DNA of 64,000 nucleotides from Flavobacterium psychrophilum. GTDB taxonomy: Bacteria; Bacteroidota; Bacteroidia; Flavobacteriales; Flavobacteriaceae. Below are positions 17,320-25,738 of this stretch, piece after piece. A program made the translations under genes and the position numbers. Below the pieces are notes generated by a model. That model was not told the origin of the DNA. It searched no databases and saw only the letters and a list, made by a program, of their open reading frames with translations. How positions within the stretch are numbered: the first letter of the stretch is position 1; the number at the start of each line of letters is the position of its first letter. Location: assembly GCA_001708385.1 (NCBI GenBank), contig CP012388.1, positions 2,976,001-3,040,000 of the forward strand, written 5' to 3'.

Positions 17320-18519
17320 ATGAATCTAATTGTAAACAAAAGAATAGCGTATATAGGATGTTTGGGCGTTATCGGAATTATAAGTACAGAATTTGGTGTG
17401 ATTGGCATCCTACCGCAGATAGCGGAATATTATAATATAAATATTGGAACCGCAGGTTATCTGTTGAGCATTTTCGCCCTAACGATTGCTATAACAGGGC
17501 CATTTATGGTTTTATATGTCTCAAAATTTGACAAGAAGAAAATTATGATGTATGCGCTTGGACTGTTCTTAGTTTCTAACTTTTTCTCAATTTTCAGTCC
17601 CCCTTTCTGGCTGCTGATGATACTCAGGATACTACCCACAATATTACATCCGGCATTCTTTTCAATGGTCATTGCTGCAGCAACAAAAGATGCTTCTCCC
17701 CAAATGCAGATGAGGTTAACCAGTATTATAATTGGTGGTATTGTCCTTGCACAGGTTACACTGATTCCGTTCACCACATTTATTGCAAGTATTTACACAT
17801 GGCAGCTGAGCTATGTTATTCAGGGGGTGGTAATCTTAGCAACATTGATCATAATTTATAAGTTTTTGCCATCCATGCCTAATAGAGAAGTTAAATCTTT
17901 TAAAAATCAATTGAGCATACTTACACGGCCTGGATTTATCGCAGGAACCGCTGTAAACCTGTTTTTGATAACTGCCTGGTTTTGCTCATACAGTTATTTT
18001 GCAGATTATCTTTCTAAAGCAAAAGGTCTGAGTGTGCAGGAAATCAGCTATATGCTATTGCTATTCGGAGTCATGGGGGTGATTTCTAACTTTGTGGCAG
18101 GCCGTTTGTTAGGCAGGTATATGATCTGGACTACTTTATTTTTCCTTACAGGTACATTTCTGGTTCCATTTGCATTTCAATATACTACTGATTCACTACT
18201 TAGCGTAGCCATTGTGGTAGGGTTTTGGGGAATTATGTATGGTCCATGTTTCCTTATAGGTGTGGGTTATATGGTATCAGCTGCTCCAGATGCAAAAGAG
18301 TTTGCAAATAGTCTGCAAACTTCTTTTGGAAATCTTGGCGTTTCACTTGGCACTGCTACCGGTGGCTGGTTTATTAATCATTACGGGATATCAATTGCGC
18401 CGTGGGTTGGTATTGGTTTCGGTGTATTAGCACTTATTATGATTTTCTGGCGAGCCTGGCTGGACAAAGATGTTAGTGAAGTTAATGAAGAAGAAGTACC
18501 ACTAAAAAAAGCGGTGTAA
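17320..18519 (+). CDS. MFS transporter, drug/sugar efflux (AraJ/DHA1) type
   Basis: 399 residues with about 12 hydrophobic segments. It opens with a TM1 containing STEFGVIGILPQIAE, the typical EFxxxGxLP pattern of AraJ/SotB-like efflux proteins, and has YVSKFDKKKIMMYALG as the loop 2-3 motif. The usual length is 390-400. It likely exports a small toxic compound or sugar in exchange for protons. It is controlled by the TetR protein encoded just upstream through a shared palindrome. A terminator follows the gene. Confidence 0.92.
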   Translation: MNLIVNKRIAYIGCLGVIGIISTEFGVIGILPQIAEYYNINIGTAGYLLSIFALTIAITGPFMVLYVSKFDKKKIMMYALGLFLVSNFFSIFSPPFWLLMILRILPTILHPAFFSMVIAAATKDASPQMQMRLTSIIIGGIVLAQVTLIPFTTFIASIYTWQLSYVIQGVVILATLIIIYKFLPSMPNREVKSFKNQLSILTRPGFIAGTAVNLFLITAWFCSYSYFADYLSKAKGLSVQEISYMLLLFGVMGVISNFVAGRLLGRYMIWTTLFFLTGTFLVPFAFQYTTDSLLSVAIVVGFWGIMYGPCFLIGVGYMVSAAPDAKEFANSLQTSFGNLGVSLGTATGGWFINHYGISIAPWVGIGFGVLALIMIFWRAWLDKDVSEVNEEEVPLKKAV

Positions 18520-18594
18520 AATATTATTTTCAAGCATATATTCTCAAAATTTTGTTCTTTTAAATTCAAATATGTTGAGTTTTCAACTGCGAAT

Positions 18595-18626
18595 AAAAAC
18601 TCCTTAAGAGATTAAGGAGTTTTTTT
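18595..18626. terminator. Bidirectional Rho-independent terminator
   Basis: 13-bp stem AAAAACTCCTTAA (18595-18607), GAGA loop, TTAAGGAGTTTTT (18612-18624). It lies between the convergent MFS and DJ-1-like genes. Confidence 0.9.
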
Positions 18627-18642
18627 ATACTATCTCATCTAT

Positions 18643-19770
18643 TCAATTTTGAGGCAGTTCTCTCCATGAATAACTTTTCTGTACTATTTTCCATGAACCA
18701 TTGTACTTAAGTAATAGAAAATAGTCTGTAAAAGTTCTCCAGTTTGGAATTACGATTTCTGCTTTGGCTATTGCTGCATCTTTTTCGATGTCTACCGAAA
18801 GGATATTTCCTATTCTATCTGTTTTTTGTCCGGCTTTTATATCCAAAATATATTGTTCACCGGAGCGTATCCACAATGTATCGTTTGCAACCGTATACAA
18901 ATTAAAGTCTGGATGAAATGCTTTTCGTAACCTTTCAAGTTGTCCATTAGCTGTTCCTTCAATGTAATCCAGCAGGACGGCTGAAATTTGTTCTAAATCG
19001 CTTTTGGCATTGCCATTGAGGGTTTTAAAGTTAGCGTTTAAAATTTTTAGTACTTCACTCGCTACTTTGGAAGCAGAAGTTGGATCCTGCCCGGTAACAA
19101 ATCTGCCATCGACAATATAAAAAGCATCTCCGCCATTTTTAGAATACACAAAATTGCCTTCATTATTTTTAATGGCTGTGTTTATCGCAAAAGGGAAAGT
19201 TTTGTAATATTTTGCCTCTTTGTTTTCAAACTCATCAGGATATCCTGTAATTTTTCTTCCCGTATATAGCGATTTTCCGTTATCATCTTTTAAGTAGCTG
19301 ATGCCTGCTGTTCCGTGGCAAATAGCAGAAACAACACCATTTTTGTTGTAGATAGTCCTAGCAATTTTTTGGATAGTTGCATCTTCTGCTACACCATACA
19401 TGGCCGCTCCACCGCCACTGTAAAATATTGCAGAATAGTTTTCGGCAATAATTTCAGTAGGTTTTAAAGTATGTTCTAACTTGTCCATGAACCAACCGTT
19501 ATATAGATATTTTTTTTGCAAACTATCAGATGCATTAATATAACCGATAGGTATTGCACCGCCTTTTGGACTGACAAAGTCGACTGTATATCCTGCTTTT
19601 ATAAATATGTCATATGGAACAATAATTTCTTCAAAGTGTTTGGCGGCAGGGATATCAGTATTTCCATAAAAATCCTGATTTGAAGTTACAAACAGGATTT
19701 TATTTTGCGCACTACTGCCTGAGGGATATAGGCATGTCATGACAATTAGTACAACTGTCAATTTATTCAT
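18643..19770 (-). CDS. Exported DJ-1/PfpI protein fused to an NTF2-like (lumazine-binding-type) domain
   Basis: 375 residues with a signal peptide (1-21, ending SSAQ). Residues 23-245 are a DJ-1/PfpI domain of the Hsp31/glyoxalase-III type: nucleophile C151-H152 in VSAICHGTAG, with YSGGGAAMYG before it. The domain ends near VASEVLKIL. Residues about 255-375 form a SnoaL/Lumazine_bd_2-like fold (FHPDFNLYTVANDTLWI, FTDYFLLLKYNGSWKIV). The cytoplasmic form of the first domain handles methylglyoxal or protein glycation; here it would act outside the cytoplasm. The next gene upstream encodes a lone copy of the second domain, 40 nt away in the same direction, so they form an operon. Confidence 0.85.
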   Translation of the reverse strand: MNKLTVVLIVMTCLYPSGSSAQNKILFVTSNQDFYGNTDIPAAKHFEEIIVPYDIFIKAGYTVDFVSPKGGAIPIGYINASDSLQKKYLYNGWFMDKLEHTLKPTEIIAENYSAIFYSGGGAAMYGVAEDATIQKIARTIYNKNGVVSAICHGTAGISYLKDDNGKSLYTGRKITGYPDEFENKEAKYYKTFPFAINTAIKNNEGNFVYSKNGGDAFYIVDGRFVTGQDPTSASKVASEVLKILNANFKTLNGNAKSDLEQISAVLLDYIEGTANGQLERLRKAFHPDFNLYTVANDTLWIRSGEQYILDIKAGQKTDRIGNILSVDIEKDAAIAKAEIVIPNWRTFTDYFLLLKYNGSWKIVQKSYSWRELPQN

Positions 19771-19810
19771 TACTAAGGATTATGAGGTTGAAATTGGAAT
19801 AAAACATTTC

Positions 19811-20275
19811 TTACTCCTTTGGTTTAATAGCTTCTACTTCCACGATTTTATGGGGTGTCCTGGTAGATATCTTATCTACAATAAACCAACCCTTATTCGT
19901 TTTCAGGAGATTGAAATAATCGGTGAACAAAAGTTTAGAAGTACTAATTTCTACTTTTGCTACAGCTACGGCATTTGTAATATCTATAAATACAACACGC
20001 CCTGACCAGTTACTGGATCTGGCATTTGGAGATTTATATCCTGAAAGATATTGGGATTTGGTTACAATATTAAATTTGTCGTCAGCAATATATTTTAATT
20101 GCCAGGAGTCATGAAATGACATACCTACTTTAACTGAATCTCCGGTAGCTTGCCCATCTAAATACAGGCTAAGCTTTTTTTGAATCATCAGCCAGTCATT
20201 TATAGTATCGTTTACCTGGGCATTTGCATTAACAAACAAGAAACTAACCGAAATAAATAAAAGCACTTTTCTCAT
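19811..20275 (-). CDS. Secreted NTF2-like (Lumazine_bd_2-type) protein
   Basis: 154 residues with a signal peptide (MRKVLLFISVSFLFVNANAQ). The mature protein aligns with the C-terminal domain of the downstream DJ-1 fusion: FTDYFNLLKTNKGWFIVDK here against FTDYFLLLKYNGSWKIVQK there, and IDITNAVAVAKVEI against VDIEKDAAIAKAEI. It is probably a small-molecule-binding or light dehydratase-like fold; the ligand is unknown. First gene of a two-gene unit. Confidence 0.8.
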   Translation of the reverse strand: MRKVLLFISVSFLFVNANAQVNDTINDWLMIQKKLSLYLDGQATGDSVKVGMSFHDSWQLKYIADDKFNIVTKSQYLSGYKSPNARSSNWSGRVVFIDITNAVAVAKVEISTSKLLFTDYFNLLKTNKGWFIVDKISTRTPHKIVEVEAIKPKE

Positions 20276-20363
20276 TTTAATTTTTTAAAACATTAATAAT
20301 GAGAGCAAATATCTGCGGTATGGCTATTTAAAAGGTTTTAAATTATAAAGTAGAACTCTTAAT

Positions 20364-21410
20364 TTATAATATCGGACCGGCATTTTCATACGATCGTTGG
20401 TATTCGGAAGGGGTTAATCCGGTTATTTTTTTAAAAGCAGTGAAGAAGGTTGATTTGGAACTGAAACCGCTATCATAACCTAAACTTTCCAGCGTCAGGT
20501 TTTTTTCAGTTTCTATTAATTTTTTCGCTTTTTCAATTCTGTATTCCTTTATAAGGTTCGAAAAAGACTTACCTAAAATTTCATTTACATACTGGGACAA
20601 TAAGTGCTTTGTAACTTTTAATTCTTTAGCGGCTTCTTCCAGGCTGAAATCAGGATTAAGATAGAGTTCTTTTTCGGTTATTATCGATAGTTTTTGACCT
20701 ATCAAATTCAGTTTTTCGGCGTCTAATTCTTTGTTTTTGTATTTTGGCTTTTCTTCAAAAAAAGTGGTTTCGCGGCTACTTCTAAAAATCAAAAGTAAAA
20801 CTATCAGGTACAATATAAATGTAAATGATAACGCCCCAACGATGTAAGACGTGTAAGCAGCTGTAGTATACGCCAACCATATAATCGCAACACCTACATA
20901 GATGCTAAAAAACCAAATATCTGTTTTCTTTACGTTTTCCTTCTGTCTGAAATTTCGAATGATTGGCAGAATGTATTTTAAGGATAGAACAATATATACA
21001 AACCATTGAAAATATATTGCGTTTACAATCCAGCAGCTCCACGTTTCCCTATGTTCAATGTAAGGGTAAAATAATCCCAGTAGAGTTATTCCTAACAGAT
21101 AGGGTAGAACATGCTTTAGCCAATTTGGTTTTTCATCTTCGGTATATGATGTTAGGTATAAAAATAGAAACGGACCAATTAAAATACATGCAGATAGTCC
21201 GATTTGAATGAAGATATTAGATAGCTGAGGATTGAAGTGAAAAAATACCGACTTAATAATTCTGATACTCAAAACAAGTAGCAACAGTGCTAAAAAGTAA
21301 TTTGAAAAAAACTTCTTTTTAGCATTTACAGCAAAGTACAGCGAAAGTATAAAACCATTGAAAGCGCCCAAGGCACTAATAAAGAAAAGTAACTGGTTTG
21401 ATTCCATCAT
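20364..21410 (-). CDS. AraC-family regulator with N-terminal membrane domain
   Basis: 348 residues. About seven TM helices fill residues 1-215, a layout common in Bacteroidetes membrane AraC regulators. A cytoplasmic AraC HTH pair follows (about 235-340), with PDFSLEEAAKELKVTKHLLSQYV and ESLGYDSGFSSKSTFFTAFKKITGLTP split over the two helix pairs. It likely senses a membrane or external signal and controls neighbouring genes, the DJ-1/NTF2-like pair just downstream being the first candidates. Stretches longer than a motif are not given; the call rests on the HTH and hydrophobicity. Confidence 0.9.
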   Translation of the reverse strand: MMESNQLLFFISALGAFNGFILSLYFAVNAKKKFFSNYFLALLLLVLSIRIIKSVFFHFNPQLSNIFIQIGLSACILIGPFLFLYLTSYTEDEKPNWLKHVLPYLLGITLLGLFYPYIEHRETWSCWIVNAIYFQWFVYIVLSLKYILPIIRNFRQKENVKKTDIWFFSIYVGVAIIWLAYTTAAYTSYIVGALSFTFILYLIVLLLIFRSSRETTFFEEKPKYKNKELDAEKLNLIGQKLSIITEKELYLNPDFSLEEAAKELKVTKHLLSQYVNEILGKSFSNLIKEYRIEKAKKLIETEKNLTLESLGYDSGFSSKSTFFTAFKKITGLTPSEYQRSYENAGPIL

Positions 21411-21604
21411 TAATTTCGCTAATAGATAGTTGTTATAGTAGTTATCGACTTCCGCAACAACTCAACTTCCTGTTGATTTGTACGACTGTTATTCCCTTCA
21501 TTCGAATATACGAAATATTTTTACTACAAAATCGATCTCATTTATTCCAATGATGGGTGAAAAGAACGTTACAGGTTTGATACCCACCAATCAAAAAATA
21601 TAAA

Positions 21605-21633
21605 AACCTCCAAAACAAAATGACTTGGAAGTT
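21605..21633 (-). terminator. Terminator downstream of the CPBP gene
   Basis: On the minus strand AACTTCCAA pairs with TTGGAGGTT (one G-U pair), followed by a T-rich run. It lies about 50 nt after the stop at 21682. Confidence 0.6.
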
Positions 21634-21681
21634 TCCTTAAGCTGATAAGCAAAATCAATTTCTAAAATTGGATTATTCAAA

Positions 21682-22542
21682 TTAGGATTTCCAGGATGGA
21701 TCTACTATTTGGCTCTTTCTTTTACTTAAAATTAATAATATGGTAGCTCCCAGAAGACAGAATAATGTAGCCTGGATTGAACCTTCGGGGCCAAATTGTC
21801 CTCCTGTAATCAATTCTGATCCTTGTATTCTGGCCTCGAATAAACTGCTTGTTTTCTCATTCCCGGATGTTATAGCTCCAAAAATTCCCGATTGTGTAAA
21901 GTTCCATGCAAGATGTAACGCAATTGGGAGCCATAAATTACGATTATAAATAAAAGCGGCACCCAATAAAAATCCGGCTGAAGTTATACATAATCCCGAA
22001 AGAAAGCTGGCGTGTGGATTTGCCACATGCAGTACGCCAAATATCAGCGAAGAAATAAGGAGCGAAATATAGCTTCCAAGCCTTTGTTCTATAATTCTAA
22101 ATATAATGCCCCTTACTAATATCTCTTCGATAATGGCAACAGTAAACATAATAGAAAACGGAATTACTAAAGATGAAACGGGGTTTACAGCTACGATGCT
22201 ATAGTTTCCGTTGAGGTACATTACCAAAACGGTTAACGATAATAAAGCAAAGCCAATAAAGGTTCCGATTATGAAATTTCCTGCAAGTCCTTTTGCAGAA
22301 AATTCTGTTATAGCTCTTTTTTCATACTTTTTAAAAAAGAAAATATAACTGATGATTGCTAATGAAGAGACAAATAGCCCTTTTAATAGATTTCTAAGGC
22401 TTTTATCCAAGGGAGTTAATGATAATAATTTTGAAGCGATTTGCTGCCCAATGACAACAACTGCCATAAAAACAAGCAGAGCAAGAACGATCTTTGTTAC
22501 GGGTGAATTAAATATTTTTTGTTTTGTAGTTAAGGTTTCCAT
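21682..22542 (-). CDS. CPBP-family intramembrane metalloprotease
   Basis: 286 residues from the ATG at 22542. A TTG nine codons upstream overlaps the -7 box and is rejected as start. There are about eight hydrophobic segments. It carries the CPBP (Rce1-like) motifs: EEILVRGII (paired Glu and Arg), FGVLHVANPHAS (motif 2 His) and HLAWNF (motif 3 His). These multi-pass glutamyl proteases cleave membrane-associated substrates; the CPBP family was formerly named Abi, and that name is no evidence of phage defence. It stands between two AraC regulators. Substrate unknown. Confidence 0.9.
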   Translation of the reverse strand: METLTTKQKIFNSPVTKIVLALLVFMAVVVIGQQIASKLLSLTPLDKSLRNLLKGLFVSSLAIISYIFFFKKYEKRAITEFSAKGLAGNFIIGTFIGFALLSLTVLVMYLNGNYSIVAVNPVSSLVIPFSIMFTVAIIEEILVRGIIFRIIEQRLGSYISLLISSLIFGVLHVANPHASFLSGLCITSAGFLLGAAFIYNRNLWLPIALHLAWNFTQSGIFGAITSGNEKTSSLFEARIQGSELITGGQFGPEGSIQATLFCLLGATILLILSKRKSQIVDPSWKS

Positions 22543-22566
22543 TGATGGTTCAAGTATTAATTTACG

Positions 22567-22574
22567 CAAATGTA
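22567..22574 (-). promoter_or_regulatory. Bacteroidetes -7 element (TACATTTG) of the CPBP gene
   Basis: TACATTTG on the minus strand, ending 24 nt before the ATG at 22542. No strong -33 element at ideal distance. It supports the shorter start. Confidence 0.55.
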
Positions 22575-22613
22575 AATCGCCCTGAAAACAAAAAATAGAA
22601 TGAAATTTGCCTC

Positions 22614-23408
22614 TTATAATTTTTGAAAATGTTTGGGTAAAAATCCGGTTTGGTTTTTAAAAGTCCTGATAAAATGGCTTTGATCTGCGAATCCACATTC
22701 AAGACTGATTTCAGTTAAGCTATTCTGGTTAGATTGAATTAAAGAAAGCGAACGGTTTATTTTAATACGGCGTAGGTACTCGCCCAAAGTACAGCCAAAA
22801 TATTTGGGGAAATGTTTTGATATCGTAATGGGATTTAAATTTAAAACCTGCGATAAATCATGTAAACTTGGATTCATATTCCAGGAATCATTCAATAATT
22901 CGTTTAAACTTTTTACCCAATACGGACTTTTCTCAAACCGGTCCAAATGAGAAGTACTGTATAGTTGGGTAAATAACATTGTAATGGTATCGTTCGAGAA
23001 AGCGTCGGCAACTAAACTTTCCTTAAAAATTTTTAGAATTAAGAACTTTGTTAAAGTAGTATTCCGGATGGAATTTTCAATGATCGCCTCACTAATTTGC
23101 AGTTCTTTCAACAGGTTCTCTTCAATTTCAATATTGATATTTTTAGAAGGGAAAAGCGTGTCTTCATTTAAATGTAATTCATCACTGTGATAAAATAGTA
23201 GGGAGCCAGGTCCTACAACAGTATTTGACTTTTTTCTTTTTTCAGACGTTCCGCCTTTTAGAAAAAGAGTGATGTGAGCATTATTATGCGAATGCCAACC
23301 TTCGTAAACCTTGGTTTTATATTCAGTTTCAACTACCGAAATTCCTTGTGAGGTGTTAAAAATGCTTTTAGTATTACCTAGATATTTATCTTTTTGCAGT
23401 TCGTACAT
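22614..23408 (-). CDS. AraC-family transcriptional regulator (soluble, cupin-type)
   Basis: 264 residues. The N-terminal ~150 residues have a cupin-like sensor segment (WHSHNNAHITLFLKGG). The C-terminal AraC domain (about 165-262) shows LHDLSQVLNLNPITISKHF and ISLECGFADQSHFIRTFKN followed by TGFLPKHF. It is a cytoplasmic regulator, likely ligand-responsive. It lies between two CPBP membrane protease genes on the same strand and may control one or both. Confidence 0.92.
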   Translation of the reverse strand: MYELQKDKYLGNTKSIFNTSQGISVVETEYKTKVYEGWHSHNNAHITLFLKGGTSEKRKKSNTVVGPGSLLFYHSDELHLNEDTLFPSKNINIEIEENLLKELQISEAIIENSIRNTTLTKFLILKIFKESLVADAFSNDTITMLFTQLYSTSHLDRFEKSPYWVKSLNELLNDSWNMNPSLHDLSQVLNLNPITISKHFPKYFGCTLGEYLRRIKINRSLSLIQSNQNSLTEISLECGFADQSHFIRTFKNQTGFLPKHFQKL

Positions 23409-23473
23409 TTATGAAATATTAAGTGCAATTTCAGGAGCCAAATTACATATTTTACAATGACAGTTGATATCTA

Positions 23474-24163
23474 TTAGTTGATATTATTTAGATTAGTTTT
23501 CAACTGTTTTTTCCTAACGATTAAAGAAATTACCCATATTGACAATAGTGTTGAAAGTAGTATCATTCTGGTGCTATTCATTTCCGGGAAAAAGTTATTT
23601 AGGGAATGAAATGCCGATACTGCAAGTAACGAATGTGTGCTGTCTGCAATTTTTCCAATACCCCAGCTTCCTAATACTAAAATTCCGAAAAACATCAGGT
23701 TTGAAGATGTCATCTCAAAGTTAAGATGCCATATAAACCACAATGTTGCAACGATTAAAATATTAAAAAATGGAGTCAGGGATTTGAGTTCCTGCTGCAA
23801 AAATCCTCTCCAGCCTATTTCTTCCAATAGGCCATAAATTAAAATGGCTGAAACTGCAACAAATGAAACTGTTCCTTTAGCCAAATATTCTACACCTACT
23901 ATTAATGCAATAGGCAGCCCCCAATACAAAAAGGCAGGAATGCTTATCGTGTTATAGTTTCCTTTTAAAGAAAGCTGAGGTTTTATTTTGAACAATGAAA
24001 AGGCAACAAGTGCGCCTATAGCAGGGCCGGCAGCCTGAAGAACTATTTTTAAAAACGTGTTAGATACCCCATCTAAAATTGGAGTCTTATTTGTTAGGTA
24101 GCGTAATGAAATTGCAATGATATAAAACGTTAGTACTGCGAGATAATTAACCTTGGCTTTCAT
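23474..24163 (-). CDS. CPBP-family intramembrane metalloprotease (small)
   Basis: 229 residues, 6-7 TM segments. It has EEIGWRGFLQQEL (motif 1), FIWHLNFE (motif 2 His) and FHSLNNF (motif 3 His), the EExxxR type of CPBP proteases. It is a second member of the family within 3 kb. A Crp-type regulator gene lies upstream on the same strand at a distance of 75 nt. Substrate unknown. Confidence 0.9.
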   Translation of the reverse strand: MKAKVNYLAVLTFYIIAISLRYLTNKTPILDGVSNTFLKIVLQAAGPAIGALVAFSLFKIKPQLSLKGNYNTISIPAFLYWGLPIALIVGVEYLAKGTVSFVAVSAILIYGLLEEIGWRGFLQQELKSLTPFFNILIVATLWFIWHLNFEMTSSNLMFFGILVLGSWGIGKIADSTHSLLAVSAFHSLNNFFPEMNSTRMILLSTLLSIWVISLIVRKKQLKTNLNNIN

Positions 24164-24238
24164 AGATTTTGTTTTAATTATACCCCAAAATTATAGATTC
24201 GAATTCTTTAAAAAATTGACGATGGGTAAGAAGTGAAA

Positions 24239-24823
24239 TTATCGTGAGATTTTTTTTCGAATACGGCTAAGGCTTTCTGCAGTAATGCCAAGGTAGGATG
24301 CAATTATTTTTAACGGTGTTCTCTGCACAATTTCCGGGCGCTCTTTTATAAGTTTCAAGTAACGTTCTGTAGGCGATAGTGTCAACAGGTTTATTTGTTC
24401 AGATTGCTTCCGGATAAACATGGCTTCTGAAATCGCTTTGCCGATTAAAAAGCTTTTCGATGATCGTGAGTACAAATTATATAAGTCGTCATGCCTAATT
24501 GACCAGACTATTGAGTCTTCCAGGCATTCGGTTTTGATAACCGTTGGAGATTGTGTAAGAAATGAAAGGTAGTCACTGAAAATCTGGTTTTCGTAGTAGA
24601 GGTTAATACAGATATCCTTTTCATTAGCTAACACAAAATGTGCAACTGAACCGGAAATTAAAGTATTGATGTATTTTTCGGTTTTATTATAGTCTTTAAT
24701 TATTTCATTTTTAACGAAAGACCGCGCTTTAACCTGCTTTGTAAATTCTATCCATAAATCTAAATCTGCCTTATAATATTGGTCAAATACTTCCTTTATT
24801 TTTTCGGGTGTAGGTTCTTCCAT
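24239..24823 (-). CDS. Crp/Fnr-family regulator
   Basis: 194 residues. The N-terminal cyclic-nucleotide-binding-like barrel (about 25-125) includes NTLISGSVAHF and NLYYENQIFSDYLSFL. The C-terminal HTH is short and Crp-like (LSPTERYLKLIKERPEI, then IASYLGITAESLSRIRKKI). Canonical cAMP-contact residues are not evident, as is usual in Bacteroidetes members of this group. It may be co-transcribed with the CPBP gene downstream. Confidence 0.9.
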   Translation of the reverse strand: MEEPTPEKIKEVFDQYYKADLDLWIEFTKQVKARSFVKNEIIKDYNKTEKYINTLISGSVAHFVLANEKDICINLYYENQIFSDYLSFLTQSPTVIKTECLEDSIVWSIRHDDLYNLYSRSSKSFLIGKAISEAMFIRKQSEQINLLTLSPTERYLKLIKERPEIVQRTPLKIIASYLGITAESLSRIRKKISR

Positions 24824-24991
24824 GCAATTGCTTCAATCCACCCGGTTTGGGTTGGCGTTATAAGATAAATTAATTTCACTCTTGCGAATATACCAAAATG
24901 CATATAGTAATTTCTATAAGCCCAGTGATAAATGCATACTGTTGAAAAACCTGCGGATTCTGGATTTAGTCCCGGTATAAATTATAAGGGA

Positions 24992-25738
24992 TTATTTAAA
25001 ATTCTTTAAGAAATCTTCTTTGTAAGTAGGAGATATTTCAACTTCGGCACCATCTTCTAAAGTTATATATCCGCCTTTATTGTAAAGCTTAACAAAGTTG
25101 AGATTTACAATGTGCGATTTGTGAACCCTTAAAAAAGGAAGCGGTAACATCTCTGAAAAATGTTTCAGAAAACGGCATGCCATTTTTTTAGAGCCATTGG
25201 TAAGGTAAAGATCGGTAAAATTGCCATTGCCTTTCAGGCGGACGATCTCTTCCATTTTTACAATTTCAAAACCTTCCATGGTAGGTAATATAACCTGTTG
25301 TTTTTCGGCTTTAGGTTCCCTGAAGTTTTCTACGATCACCTTATTGCGATTAAACAGTTCCTTATTCATTACCTGTTCATGCACCTTATTAACTGCAACA
25401 ATAAGTTCTTCTATACTAATTGGCTTAAGCAGGTAATAAGCCGCGCTTCTGTTTAATGCCTTAAGCGAATATTCAGAAAAAGCAGTAACAAAAATGGTTT
25501 CAAAACTAAGGGTGCTGCAAGCTTCAAGCACGTCGAAAGCATTGCCAAATGGCATTTCGACATCCAGAAAAACAAGCTGAGGTTCAAGTTCATGCAATAG
25601 GGGAATAGCTTCCCTGCTGTTTTGTGCCTCACCAACAATCTCTACCTGCGGGCAATATTTGGTAAGGTAGCTGCGCAATACTTCCCTGGCAGCAGTTTCA
25701 TCTTCTACAATTACGCTTCTTATTTTTGTAAAACTCAT
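24992..25738 (-). CDS. LytTR-family response regulator
   Basis: 248 residues. Complete receiver (about 6-125): E12-D13, phospho-acceptor D59 in VFLDVEMP, and Lys in YYLLKPIS. LytTR DNA-binding domain about 140-246 (EIVRLKGNGNFTDLYL, FLRVHKSHIVNLNFV). Its ATG shares one nucleotide with the TAA of the LytS-type kinase gene (TAATG), so the two are translationally coupled and form a two-component pair. Confidence 0.95.
   Translation of the reverse strand: MSFTKIRSVIVEDETAAREVLRSYLTKYCPQVEIVGEAQNSREAIPLLHELEPQLVFLDVEMPFGNAFDVLEACSTLSFETIFVTAFSEYSLKALNRSAAYYLLKPISIEELIVAVNKVHEQVMNKELFNRNKVIVENFREPKAEKQQVILPTMEGFEIVKMEEIVRLKGNGNFTDLYLTNGSKKMACRFLKHFSEMLPLPFLRVHKSHIVNLNFVKLYNKGGYITLEDGAEVEISPTYKEDFLKNFK

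Noticed and set aside
21682..24163. Possible phage-defence role of the CPBP proteins because of the older Abi name
   Set aside because: The family name reflects an early guess; the sequence shows only intramembrane protease motifs and no defence neighbours.
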